A stretch of 64,000 bases of DNA, taken from positions 806,001 through 870,000 of the forward strand of contig NW_026946364.1 in assembly GCF_035222375.1 (NCBI RefSeq). The letters run 5' to 3'. This DNA is from Podospora pseudocomata. Taxonomy: Eukaryota; Ascomycota; Sordariomycetes; Sordariales; Podosporaceae. Under the pieces are notes generated by a model. That model had not been told where the DNA came from. It saw nothing but the letters and a program-made list of their open reading frames with translations, and ran no database searches. Numbering within the stretch: the first letter of the stretch is position 1; every line of letters begins with the position of its first letter. The position numbers were made by a program, and so were the translations under genes. Of the stretch, positions 47,494 through 60,100 are shown piece by piece.

Positions 47494-50400
47494 ATGGACG
47501 ACTCACCCGAGTCCCCCCACCTCCGCGGAGGCAAAACCCCCGAGCGCCGCCGCACCCCCTCAAACCCTCAGCGTGCCACTCCCCAAAACCAAACCTTCCC
47601 CGAAGGAGCCAGAATCACCTTTGCAGGCTCGGCAGACAGCTCAAGCCGCCGGCGCTCCCCCTCCCAAGGCAGGCGTGGCTTTTCTGACCCGACCAGCAAA
47701 AGAACCACCGGCAAGATGACCACAGCCGACTGGAACGCCCACCGGGCCGCCCAGCAGGCTATCCTCGAGAGTAAATACCACATCCCTGACCGGCTCCGGT
47801 TCAAACTCGGCGACCTCGAGACGAGCGTCAAGCCTAAGCTTTCGGAAAGCCAGAAGAAGGTGTTTCGGAACAATGACGCTGACCCGGTTGTGCTGAACCA
47901 GAGGGCGGAGAAGCTTGCTATTCATGAGCCGCTTGTCAAGGTGCATGGGGATCCGCAGCGGGACCCGGCGGATGCGGCCAAGGATGGGAGGGTGTTGGAT
48001 GGGGTGAGGAGTTGGTTGGAGGAGGTTGTCGAGGGGCAGGTGAGGGTTCGGCCGTGCGGGAGGGATGTGGGGAGGGAGTTGTTGGGGGCTTGGGCGCCGA
48101 CGAGGTTGAGGTTTAATTTCCCTATGCCGCAGGATGGGACCGAGACGGGGAATGAGTGGTTTGGGGCTGTGTGGCAGGATTTGTACCTCAAGGCGTCGCA
48201 CTTTGCGGAGGAGTACTTTGGGGAGGGGCTGGGGTTTGGAGAGGAGGTGCCGAATGGGGGGAATATACTGGATGTGAAGATGATTGATAAGGTGTGGACT
48301 ACGGGCGGGGTGGGGAGCACGAAGAATCTGGTTTGGTTTATTAGTCAGGTGGCTAGGCAGGATAATGGGTTTGAGGGGGGGTGGGATGTGATGTTATCCA
48401 AGGCGGTGCAGAGGAAGTTGGTTGTCGCGGGGGTGATTGGGAAGATTTTGGAGCGGCAGGTGTTTGATGATTTGTTGTTTGGTGCTGATGAGCAGTCGAG
48501 AGCGATGTTGGAGGCATCTGATAAGGCTTTGGAGTTGGGTGAAGGTGAGTTGCCTTTTTTTTTTTTTTTTTTTAACCAAGGGGGGAACATGACTGACATG
48601 ACATGACATAACTTAGGCTACCGGCGCACAAGGCTTCGGTCGGAATGCATCGACATGTATATGCGTAACCAGGAGCTCACTCCCAAGTTCTGGGAGCATG
48701 TTGACCAGCTCAGCATTCAAATCACAACTTTGTTGCTCCCGCTGTTGAAGCTGATGGACCGGAACTTTAACAACAGTCGGGTCAAGTCTCTTTGGGGATT
48801 TCATCAAAAGATCCACGACATTGTCTCCGAAGCTGGGTTCTTGTCATTGCATATGGCTCACTCGAAGAGTATCTTCCGGATTACTGCCCCATTCCTGGGT
48901 CAGACGTGGGCCATTGACCAAAACAATGTCGACGATAGAGTCTATCACGAGTCCTCACTCGCCGTTGCCCGCCTCGAAGGGATGGAGAAGCAAAAATGGG
49001 CAAAAGAGAATCTGATTTACGAGTCAGACCCAGCAAACTACCGCCCTACGTATGCGTTGTGGGAGAAGACCAAGCAGCTAGGATTCTGGGGTGTTCTTTG
49101 GGCCGTGCTCGGTTTCTTCCCCAGCTTGTTGTACAAGAAGGTGGAGAAGTGCGGCGGGTTCCCAACCTGGGACTCCAAGCCCGGCCTGGGAGACACCGTG
49201 TGGAGGTCGCCGCCGTACCTGGCCAAGGTGCAGATTGTTGTCTGGCCCAAGTGCGAGAGATACGGGCTGATGGGCGAAATCGACCCGAGGCTGAAGACGA
49301 GCACGGAGGGAGAGTCCATCTCTACGCTGCTCAAGAGTCAGGTGGTGTACTACCAGGGCCGCACTGATCCGCGCGGTCTGGGCGCCGAGGGCACTCCCAC
49401 CCTTCTCGAATGGCTCCGATACAAGGACGCCCTTTGGTTCAAGAAGTGGTGGGATCGCTTCGTCAAGCTGGGCGTCTCCCTCCTCGTGCTGTACCTCCTG
49501 TCTCGTTTTGCGCCCGTCCTTTGGATCATCCCCCAGTTGGGTTTAGCCTTGGCTAAACTTGTGGCCATTCTCATCCTCGACGTCATTATTTGGCTCCTAA
49601 CCGCGGCATCAAATGTTGCAAAGGCTGTCATGTACTTGTTGTCCGCGGTTTGGTACACCATCTTGGGGGCGCTGGGCTTCAAGCTCCCATCGTTGCAGCC
49701 GTCGGAACCCTGGGTGATTGGACACTCTGGTTACGAGGGGACAGTTTACACACAAAAGATTACGGTCCCAAGTTTCGAGGGGCATTCGTACACCGTGCCT
49801 TGGTTTGGCGGCGGGGGTGACTATGAGAAGAGGCACAAGGAGCTTGAGGCGGAGAAGGAGAAGGCTAGGGAGCGGGCTAGGCGACGAGCAAGGGAGCTGG
49901 AGAAGGAGAAGGAGAAGGAGCTGGAAGAGGATGCGGATGATATTGAAGTTACAAAGGTTATTGACAAGATCTTCCCCGGCCCTATCACTCCTGCTCCTCT
50001 GGGCGCCAACGGTAGGAGGATGACGCTTAAGAGGTCGTGGACTCGTGCGGGAGAAGAGCCAGGCCCGGAGGTTTGGGAGGAGCACACGCCTGGTTACTTT
50101 GAGCTGCTTACCGAGAAGGCCAAGGAGCTGCCTGTCTTTAAGGGTGACAAGGACAAGGCCAAACGGGACGGCGTTGAAGCGGAGGTCAAGGAAGGCGAAG
50201 AGTGGAAGAAGTACGTCAAGCCGAATTGGTATGGCTGGTTTGGCGGTGCTACCGAAGAGGAACTCCGTCAACGAGAAGAGGAGAGGTTGGCTTTCGAGGC
50301 AGCCCAAGAGTCTGCCAGACGGGAGCAGGAGACCAGGAAAGAGAGGAGAAAGAGGGAGAGAGAAGAGGCTAGGGAAAAGAAGCTGAGAGAAGCCAAGGCA

Positions 50401-50658
50401 AGGGAGAAGAAGGAACTGGAGGAGATCCAGAGGAAGGAGAGGGAGCTGGAGTTGGAGATTGCCAGACATAGAAAGGACCCCAAGGCGCCGGCCAAGGTTA
50501 GGTCGGGTTTGAAGGAGACTCTCAAGAAGTGGTGGCAGTCAACGACTGGGGGCTTGGGGGTGGCTTGGCAACCCTATCATATTGATAAAACGATTTATTA
50601 TCCTGCTATTAAGCAGTCGTTTGGGGGTGATCAAGAGGGGGAGCCGGAGGAGCTTTAG
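47494..50658 (+). CDS. Unknown fungal membrane and coiled-coil protein, 1030 residues
   Basis: Two exons, 47494-48544 and 48617-50658, around a 72-bp intron that contains a T19 run. The start in GCCGCCATGG has an excellent context. I do not recognise the family. Residues 1-75 are Ser/Pro/Arg-rich. About 75-600 is a globular, Trp-rich region (TTADWNAHRAAQQAILESKY, WFGAVWQDLYLKASHFAEEY, FWEHVDQLSIQITTLLLPLL). About 635-705 holds three to four hydrophobic spans (LGVSLLVLYLLSRFAPVLWI, KLVAILILDVIIWLLTAASN, AVMYLLSAVWYTILGALGF). Charged coiled coils follow near 745-800 and 905-985. The end is KKWWQSTTGG and a short acidic tail. The frame is open upstream of the start, so an N-terminal extension is possible. 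An integral membrane protein, perhaps in ER or nuclear envelope, is an inference only. Confidence 0.8.
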
Positions 50659-51509
50659 GGCGGGAAAGGCAAAAAGGCGTTTATTGGATAGTAGTTGTTG
50701 TCTTGGTTTGTTTGTTTGCTATATCGTTTAAATCTATTTTTTTTGTTTGTTCGAATGTTACCGTTCATTCTGACGTTGCTGTTTTGCCCACGGTGACATT
50801 ATGGAATATATCAAAGGAGCCGGCCAACCAGCCATTTGTTATGCTTTGCGTGTTCGGCGAAAAGACCATCCGGTGTCCTAGCTACCCGCCGCTGTCAGTC
50901 TTCGTCCCATCTTGTCCTCGGCCAATTATGTAAACCCAGCAGCGATAACGTGGGTCTGTTCTGTGACACTTTGTGCTTCAAGTGTCGAACCACGCGGCTA
51001 AGTCTTGGCCGTTTTGTTTCGTCTTGGACATGTCATGTTCATCATTAGCAAAGTTGTAGACACTGTTTTCTTTCATGTATGGTATGCAAAGTTGGCTTTG
51101 CAATTCAGTCATGTATGTGTGATAAATACTTTCATTTTGACAAGGTATATCCAACAAAGATCCGCCATGGGAAGAATAAAAAAACAAACAGATATAAAAA
51201 AAAATCCACATAAAGGTGCCCGCTAAAATTAACCATCTTCATCATCTCTGTTCCCATCCCCTAATTCCATAGACATAAAAAGGGAAGACGTTATCTTTGG
51301 TGAGTGATGTCGTAGCCCTTCTTGAGTTTTGGTTTCTTGTGTGACTTGGTGTATCTTTTTCCTCGGCACGAGGACAGCATAGTCTTGCCGCCTGAAAGCC
51401 CAGTCACCAAAATCCCATCCAGAAACCATGATCGTACACCCGTACGCCGACGTGTCGGTGTGAAAAATTCCGTATTATTGATATGTGTCAGGTCAATGTC
51501 AATGTACAT
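50659..51509. other. Convergent 3' region
   Basis: 851 AT-rich bases between converging stop codons of the unknown membrane protein gene and noxA. No gene recognised. Confidence 0.5.
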
Positions 51510-53375
51510 TTAGAAGTGCTCCTTCCAGAACCGGAAGCGCACCTCACTGCTGCTGGCAGCCTTGGCCGCCTTCTTGATGTCACGAGCAGCAGCCGAGGGA
51601 CCGCAGAAATAAACACCGACCGTCGTCCTCATGTTGCCCTCGAGGCCGTTGAGATAAGTCCGGTTCTGGATACCCTCGCTCATGCTCTGGAAGATGCGGC
51701 CAAAGTTGGGGCGACCAAAGTTTGTCCGCGCCTTGAGCTCAGTCAGGGGATCAACCGAGCTGCCGACCGAGTTGAGCACAATGTTCTGGGTGGTGTCCAT
51801 GTCGAGCTTCTGGGTGAGATAAGTGTGGATCTTGAGGAACTCGACGCCGCTGGAACCGGGGACGCGGGCGGCCTCGGCGGATTGCTCCTCGAGGGAGAGG
51901 AGCAGGGTCTGAAACCACTCGAAGGAGCTGGTGTCCTTGCAGACCCAGATGAACTCGACACGGCGGAGACGGGTGGGGGGGTTGGGGCCGTTGCGCAAGT
52001 GCCAGATGTTCTTGAGGATGGAGGCCCAGGGGGTGACACCGATACCGGTACCGATCAAAACGGCGATTTCGTTCTCGAAGACGTCCTCGGCGGGGGCACC
52101 GTAGGGGCCGTCGATGCGGAGAGCGGGCATCTTCTGGCCGTTGGCAAGAGCGACGTCGTACATTCCTAAGGGGTCGACACCCTCATACAGCTTGGCGTGG
52201 ATGCCGCCAGCGCCGACAGCGTTGCCAAGCTCGCGAGTGAAGTCACCAACCTGTCTGATGTGAACAGAGACATAGGGGTCGTATGGGCAGGAGGTGATGG
52301 TAAACGGATGCCACTGATACTTGGAGACGGAAGGAACCTGGAGGAAGAGCCACTGGCCAGCCTTGTACTTGAAGGAAGGCTTGTTGAACTGAATCTCCAC
52401 GACGTCTTGACGATTGTTAGTCAGATTCTCAATATCAGGGCAGAGTTGTTACTCACCATACGGATGTTTGACAACACGGGTAATCTTGGTCTCACGGATG
52501 GCACGAATCTCACGGTACAACCGCTCAATGAGGTAGAAGCCACCGGTCCAGAGCTCCCATCTCCAGCCAAGATAACCAATGCAGTGCTCCCAGTACTCAT
52601 CACCGGCAAATGGCGAAATGGCGTCGGGTGTGTCACGGACGAAGCACCCGACGGTGTGGGTGTACAGACCGAGGAAAAATGGGATGAAAAGATGGTGAGT
52701 GTACCAGAAGGTCTCGAAAGACTGTTGTCTGATGCGGTGATGGGCGGTTGTGTACATCAGAAGCATGCAGAGAAGCATAACGTGGCCAGTGGCACCACCG
52801 GGCTGAACGTAGTGAATCTGCACAGCGGTTACAGGACGAATCTGGGTCTTCTCGACATTGTAGAAGCTGTACACTGTCAGCTCAAAACGCTCTTATTCGC
52901 AATTTATGACAGACTCACTTGACGTAATGGGCAGCTGTGTGGATGATGGTGAACAACAGCATAGAGTAGGCAAGCTGCCTGTGCATCCAGATATTCTCAT
53001 CGAGTGGGATGAACTTGATCTTTGGCCTGATGAAACGCATGATAGTTCTGCAGACGGGCAGCAGAATAAGCATACCGTCCACACTCAATACTAGTCCAGC
53101 ACCACGAGAAAGCCACACAGAGTATTGCAGCGTGTTGAGACCCGCCAAACGGGCATCAGCTGCTTGCTTCCACCTAAACAGCACAACCGTTAGCTCAGTA
53201 TCCTCCCACCATTTCCTCAACCCCTTTCCACTCGACCAACACCTCCCGAGAACAAATCTGAAAAAGCATACCATCCATAGGCAAAGATGCCCCAATGGAA
53301 CGTCCAGAAGAGGATGTGAAAGAGAATCTTCGACCCCGTGAGCTGCTTCTTCAGCAGTGGAACTAGCCCGCCCAT
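51510..53375 (-). CDS. noxA: NADPH oxidase, NoxA/Nox1 class
   Basis: Four exons: 53272-53375, 52919-53173, 52457-52866 and 51510-52405, with introns of 98, 52 and 51 bp; 554 residues, the normal NoxA length. The start is MGGLVPLLKKQLTGSKILFH. Six membrane helices carry the haem-binding His pairs: HRQLAYSMLLFTIIHTAAH in helix 3 and HRIRQQSFETFWYTHHLF in helix 5. The FAD site is WHPFTI, and NADPH-binding segments are GPYGAP, GTGIGVTPWASI, EFIWVCKD and VYFCGPS. There are no N-terminal EF hands, which separates it from NoxC. The enzyme moves electrons from cytosolic NADPH to oxygen to make superoxide. In moulds it drives sexual fruiting and hyphal fusion together with NoxR and Rac. The end FRFWKEHF is the usual closing motif. 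Confidence 0.97.
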
Positions 53376-56300
53376 TTTGACGACTGGTTTCCCCCTCTTG
53401 ACCTATTACAAGGACACACTCAAGGTATAGGATCTGTTGTGATGTCGACCCGCGACCGTGGTGACGTCGACTATGGGCTCTGTAGCCTTCGGTATGTGTC
53501 TGGCAGCGGAATGAGGCGCGGCTGTGGTTTTCGAGTCCAAATCACACCCTTGATATTCTCCTCTATTCCCTCCTCTTGATTATTAACACCTCCCAAATCG
53601 TGTGATGTGTATGTATATCCACCAACTAGGAGACCCGATAGTGCGGCGGTAGTAGAACAAATAAAGACAAACACTAAAAGTCTGCTATATGAAAAAAAAA
53701 AGGAATAAAAGAGCGATTCTGAGCCAGCAGCTGAAGTGAAAGGAAGGACAGTAACGGGAGTCGCTCGCGGAGGAGGGCTCGTTTCTTTTACCTCGTCGAA
53801 TGAGGGAGACGACGAAGAAGAGGGGGAGAGAAGGGGAAGAAACAGGTGATACGTGGGCGGTGGGAAGGTCATAAAAGACGGTCCCAGGAAACAGGGGGAA
53901 GGAAAAAAAGAAGGAACCAAGACGTGATGTAACACTACCCTTTACCACCACAGCGCACACGGACACAAACACCAGGCGGTCCAGCAGGGGGCCACTTGGT
54001 GAGGGTGGAGGCAGAGTGGAGGGCGGGCAAGGGTAGGGGGCCTGGCGAGGTCACGGCAACAACCAAAGCCGTGCCCTTCTCACAAGTCACTTCCTCCAGC
54101 AGCAGAGGCGTTAAAGTCTGAAACGTCTAGACTGGTTCTGGCAACCTCGTTCGCCTCCTCCAGATGAATTCTCCTAAACTGTCTTTGAAGGGGGCAGCAG
54201 CGTACAACGACAGGCGCGTAGTGGGGCCAGAAGACAGGCTGTTGAAGGCGGCAGCAATGGGTCGGCGGCGAGGGCAAGACGGCAGCGTAGTTGGGGAAGA
54301 TGCTTGGAGATCAGACGTAGGAGATGGTTTCGCGGTTGCCCGAGCTGTGTCAGGTTCTGAGATTCTGGGGAGGCCTGCTATCAGATGGCAAGGAGTTGGT
54401 GGCGGTAGGCGCGCAGAAGTTGAGACGAAAGCTGTTAGAGGCGCTTTGACCGGGGGTGAGCTTGGAGGCGACCCTGATGTTTCGGTTTTGACAGGGGGTG
54501 TCGAGAACGTCCTGTTGCCAAGGGCGAGAAAGGGGTCACCGCACTGGGCTTGGCGAGCTGTTGGTTCGTTTGGACGGTTGAAGAAATGTCGATGTTGAAA
54601 GTGTTCAAATCTGTCGAGAAACTCCAGAGAACAGATGTTGTTGACGGAAATTGAAAGAGTAAATCACAAAAAGAAGACGAGACAATGTTGAAGGCGGCGG
54701 CGGCCGCGACCTATTCTTAGGCATGGGCATTCTGATACCAAGACCTCGCGGGCGCTTAAACGGCTGGGATCTCGAACGACAGCATCGAATTCAATTTGTT
54801 CCGAGAGAGATGCCACGGGCCGCTAGGCAGCTTTGGGGTGTGGCACGTTGCGAGCACTCCAGGCCGTCGCATGTTGCCGATTCCAAATCACCAATCAGCA
54901 AGCTTCTTTGTCTTTGACATCACATTCTGTGACTTGCAGATCTTGCATTTCTGCATCGATAATCTTCACACCGAGGTATGTAGGTGCTCCATTCCGCCGT
55001 CTCCTGAATGGTTACACATGCTTTGAGCGGATATGTATGCTTAGGTCATAGGAAAGACTAGCAGTTATCAAGCATCACATCACATCTTGGCCGTGAGTTA
55101 TCATCTGAAGTGAATAAAGTTCCACACCGTGTTGTCCAGATTCCCTGTCCGGCTAGAAAGGTCTAAATATAAGTGAGCACATTGGGGCCTCGTTCAGATA
55201 CGTCGACCAGGCATTTGTCCTTGAAGGAGTGTGGATTCTAAATGTACCACCATACCAGGTCGCTGTCATGTCCGGGCTGATCATCATGGGACCTAGAGAG
55301 AGGCACGAGCAGGCCCGAGATACAGACCATAGCCCATGCTTGTTGAATGCTGATTCCATACTCGTGTAGCCAATCATCAAGAGCTTGTTGGATGTTGCAA
55401 AAAGCCCAGCTGCGGCAAACGCCATGTTCACGTAGCACAGAATCCCATGCCGATCTTGGATGGGATTTCTGGTTTCTAACAAGGCGCTTCCTTCGAACGA
55501 GCGCTTCAGACTTGTGGTGCCTCACCAATACCGGATATGCATTCAGAGCTCCCTGCTAGCCGACAGCCTCAAACGAACAGGTGCAGGGAGGGATTGCACA
55601 TCAAGAGCTCGGACAGCTCTGCGACACCGAGATGCAGGCGTAATCGGATGAAAGGTTGCGGCATCGAGAAGGGATGGCCGTCAAGCCCAAGACCTTGAAA
55701 CATGCCCTGGCCTAGTCCCGCTACGCAGTACCGGCACCCGCTTCAAGCAATGATACAAGCCTGAAGAAAAGAAGAGAGAAAGCTTCGGAGAAAGTAAAGA
55801 TATTTCCGGGGGCGTTTGGTTGGTATTGTGTGGTGTGGGAGACATGAGGAGTGTTGGTCGTCGAGGGGGGCTTCACCCTTTTTCTTCTGCCACTTCATCT
55901 GAGTCAACAACAACACCAGCATATCCCTCGGCGATGCTAAAGAAAACATCTATGGATGTTCTTTGAGACATCAAGATCTTCAAAAGACAATCCACATTTT
56001 TAAGCTTGTTTGCAAACGTGTGGCATGCCAGGTGCACACCATCTTATCCTGGCCTTGGAGGGCGCCTCGAGACGATCCGGGTCCTGCCGCACGTGGGGAA
56101 TCGTACGATTTTTTTGAACGCCAGACAGCACCGAGAGGCACTGAGCCAGACCCTCGGGACAGCTGCTGGGTATAAGAGTGAGTCTCCTCGTCCTTGTTCA
56201 TTATCGAGTTCTTGTTCTGACGGTTTTCTGGATCCAGGTTTCGTGGATTGACACCGTGGATTGACACCGTGGATTGACACCGTGGATTGACACCGTGGAT

Positions 56301-57156
56301 TGACACCGTGGATTGACACCGTGGATTGACACCGTGGATTGACACCGTGGATTGACACCGCCGAATAAATCCAGAGTCAGCCAGCAAACGAAGTGGAGAG
56401 GATCTTGAGTAGTTCTGCAGGGCGCACCTGTGTCATGGTGAACCTCTTCAGATGAAAGAAGGTCTGAGAGATTAGCAATTATGGCAGTGGACTCTGCTTA
56501 GTACTGTACTATGGGCTTCTCGTGGGGTACAGTTTCGTAGTCTGAGAGGCTATGATGGGGCATATGGTAGTGTAGAATCGACGTGCCATAGTCTCTCCCC
56601 CCGGGTCGCTATCAACGGTGAGGAGCGGCGTCTGGCAGGTCGCGCGTGGTGAGAGATAAAGTGCTTGCATTAACGTGGCTCGGCTTGCGTGGCAGTTTCT
56701 GGTGAGAATGGAGATTCCACGCAAACCTGCTGAACTGAGGTGTGTGGTGTGGCTGAGCATATCGCGACACGAGTGCTGTGGCGGGGCTTATTACTGAAAT
56801 GGGCTGCTGTGATTGGGCAGCTCCCCTCCACTGCCCGCCAACAGCAACAACCCCACCAATTTCTGGCGGGCTTTCGTCACTGTCAGGCACCACTGCACAC
56901 TGTCAAGGATCCTCGGACTTTGGGAAAAGGAGACAAGGCACTTGGAAAGCAGCTGCTAACTACTCTCCAAACACCACCACTTCCTTTGCAACATTTTCCA
57001 AGCCACTACGGGACTCGCCCATTGCCCCTATTATTGAGTACCTATCTTTGTCCGCGCATCTTCCGGCCCTGTCCTGACGGCCCGCAACCGTGATCATTCT
57101 TACAATCCAACCCCGTCTCCTGGCGTTTCGAGTCGCATCTGCATGACACGCCCACC
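53376..57156. other. 3.8-kb divergent region between noxA and myosin I
   Basis: Holds both promoters and leaders. It contains pyrimidine-rich sequence near the noxA start, a 13-bp tandem repeat at 56.3 kb, and several short frames without known domains. One, 55153-55482 on the minus strand (109 residues), looks protein-like but unrelated to anything I know. No RNA gene was found. Confidence 0.4.
56242..56358 (+). repeat. 13-bp tandem repeat, 9 perfect copies
   Basis: Nine identical head-to-tail copies of cgtggattgacac, 117 bases, with no mismatch. It lies about 0.8 kb upstream of the myosin I start. Confidence 0.97.
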
Positions 57157-60100
57157 ATGGTGAGCACCAGCAACCACGAGCACGGCCTTCGGAGCTTGCG
57201 CTTTCGGAGCCGGCGCCGGCATGCTTCTGCCCCGTCCAAACTCGTGAATAGCTTCACTAACCACGCCCGTCATTCCAGGGTATAACGAGACGCGCGAAAG
57301 ACAAGGCTGCGCGGGCCGAGCGCTCTGCTGGCGGAGCCTCCAGCTCGGCCAAGCCAAAGAAGGCGACGTACGACACCACCAAGAAGAAGGAAATTGGTGT
57401 CTCCGACTTGACCCTGCTGCGTACCGTGTCGAACGAGGCCATCAACGACAATCTCAAGCAACGATTCGAGGGCGGTCAGATCTACACCTACATTGGCCAT
57501 GTGTTGGTATCCGTCAACCCCTTTCGGGATCTCGGTATCTACACCGACCAGGTCCTCAACAGCTATCGGGGGAAAAACAGACTGGAGATGCCACCACATG
57601 TGTTCGCTATTGCCGAATCTGCCTACTACAACATGAAGGCCTACAAGGAGAACCAGTGTGTGATTATCTCGGGTGAATCTGGTGCTGGCAAGACAGAGGC
57701 GGCCAAGCGCATCATGCAGTACATCGCGAACGTCTCGGGGGGTGAGGCAGGAGGAGATATTCAACAGATCAAGGACATGGTTTTGGCTACCAATCCTTTG
57801 CTCGAATCGTTCGGTAACGCAAAGACACTGCGGAACAACAACTCTTCTCGGTTCGGAAAGTACTTGCAAATCCATTTCAACGCACAGGGTGAACCAGTTG
57901 GCGCCGACATCACCAACTACCTCCTTGAGAAGTCGCGCGTCGTGGGTCAGATTACCAACGAGCGCAACTTTCACATTTTCTACCAGTTCACCAAGGGCGC
58001 CTCTGAGAACTACCGCCAAATGTTTGGCATCCAAAAGCCAGAAACATACCTCTACACCAGCAAATCAAAGTGCTTCAATGTGGACGGAATCGATGATTTG
58101 GCCGAGTACCAGGATACGCTCAACGCCATGAAAATAATTGGCCTTTCCCAAGCAGAACAGGACAACATTTTCCGCATGTTGGCCGCCATTTTGTGGACGG
58201 GCAACCTGGTGTTCCGGGAAGGTGATGATGGCTATGCGACTGTCTCTGACCAGTCTGTGGTGGACTTTTTGGCCTATCTCCTCGAAGTTGATCCTGCGAA
58301 ACTTGTACACGCCATCACCATTCGCATTCTGACACCACGGAACGGTGAAGTAATCGAATCGCCTTCGAACGTGGCCCAAGCAACGGCTACCAGAGATGCT
58401 TTGGCCAAGGCTATTTACAACAACTTGTTTGACTGGATCGTGGAACGGATTAATCAGTCTCTGAAAGCGAGACAAGCTACTTCCAACTCCATTGGCATTC
58501 TCGATATTTATGGGTTCGAAATCTTTGAGAAGAACAGTTTCGAACAACTTTGCATCAACTACGTCAACGAAAAGCTACAACAGATCTTCATTCAGCTCAC
58601 ACTCAAGGCCGAGCAGGAAGAGTACGCGAGAGAGCAGATCAAGTGGACACCCATCAAGTATTTTGACAACAAGATTGTGTGCGATCTCATCGAGTCTGTC
58701 AGGCCTCCGGGCATCTTTTCTGCCATGAAGGACGCCACCAAGACTGCCCACGCCGACCCTGCCGCTTGCGATCGCACCTTCATGCAGAGCATCAACGGCA
58801 TGTCGAATGCCCATCTCACTCCTCGCCAGGGCAACTTCATCATCAAGCACTATGCTGGTGATGTGACGTATACCGTGGACGGCATCACTGACAAGAACAA
58901 GGATCTCCTTCTCAAGGGCCTCCTGAACATGTTCCAAGCCAGTCAGAATCGTTTTGTACACGAGCTCTTCCCCAACCAGGTTGACCAAGACAACAGAAAG
59001 CAACCCCCAACAGCCGGTGATAGGATCAAGACTTCGGCCAACGCCTTGGTGGATACGCTCATGAAATGTCAACCATCGTACATCCGCACTATCAAGCCCA
59101 ACGAGAACAAATCGCCCACCGAGTACACCGTCCCCAATGTTTTGCATCAGATCAAGTACCTTGGTTTGCAGGAGAACGTACGAATTCGTCGTGCTGGTTT
59201 TGCATACCGTCAGTCTTTTGAAAAGTTTGTGGATCGATTCTTCCTGCTGTCGCCTGCCACCTCGTACGCTGGCGAGTACACATGGGAGGGCTCGTATGAA
59301 GCGGCGACCAAACAGATCCTGAAGGACACTAGTATTCCGCAGGAGGAATGGCAGCTTGGTGTCACAAAGGCCTTTATCAAGTCCCCCGAGACTCTCTTTG
59401 CCCTCGAACATATGCGCGATCGGTACTGGCACAACATGGCAACCCGTATCCAGCGCATGTGGCGTGCATATCTGGCATACAGGGCAGAGGCTGCTACCCG
59501 TATCCAGCGATTCTGGAGAAAGAAGCGGGTCGGTGCCGAATATCTGCAGCTCCGGGATGAAGGCCACAGGGTTCTGCAAGGTCGAAAGGAACGGAGAAGA
59601 ATGAGCATCCTGGGCTCCAGACGGTTCTTGGGTGATTACCTGGGTATCAACGCCAGCAATGGACCTGGAGCTCACATCCGAAAGTCGATCAACCTCTCTA
59701 GCAACGAAAAGGTCGTGTTTTCTTGCCGCGGAGAGATACTGGAGGCCAAGTTTGGTCGATCCAGCAAGGCCAGCCCGAGAATCATCATCGTCACCAACAG
59801 CAAATATTATGTTGTTGCCCAGATGCTTGTTCAGAACCAGCCCCAGATTGTGGTAGAAAAGTCATTTCCATTGGGCGCCATCAAGTTCATTGGTGCCTCA
59901 ACAGCCCGGGACGACTGGTTCTCTCTGGGCGTTGGCTCCCAGCAAGAAGCGGATCCTCTTCTCAACTGTGTTCTCAAGACCGAGATGTTTACGCAGATGA
60001 AGAGAGTGATGCCTGCTGGCTTCAACCTCAAGATTGCCGACACGATCGAGTACGCCAAGAAGCCAGGAAAGATGCAGCTAGTCAAGGTGCTCAAGGACGC

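Noticed and set aside
53471-53935. 154-codon minus-strand frame upstream of noxA
   Set aside because: Low-complexity Phe/Ser/Pro composition from a pyrimidine-rich leader; no domain or splice support.
54164-54598. 144-codon plus-strand frame
   Set aside because: Gly/Val/Arg-rich composition typical of a chance frame in GC-rich DNA; no family match.
58575-59675. 366-codon minus-strand frame opposite the myosin motor
   Set aside because: Codon-bias shadow of a highly expressed gene; the plus strand encodes the conserved motor.
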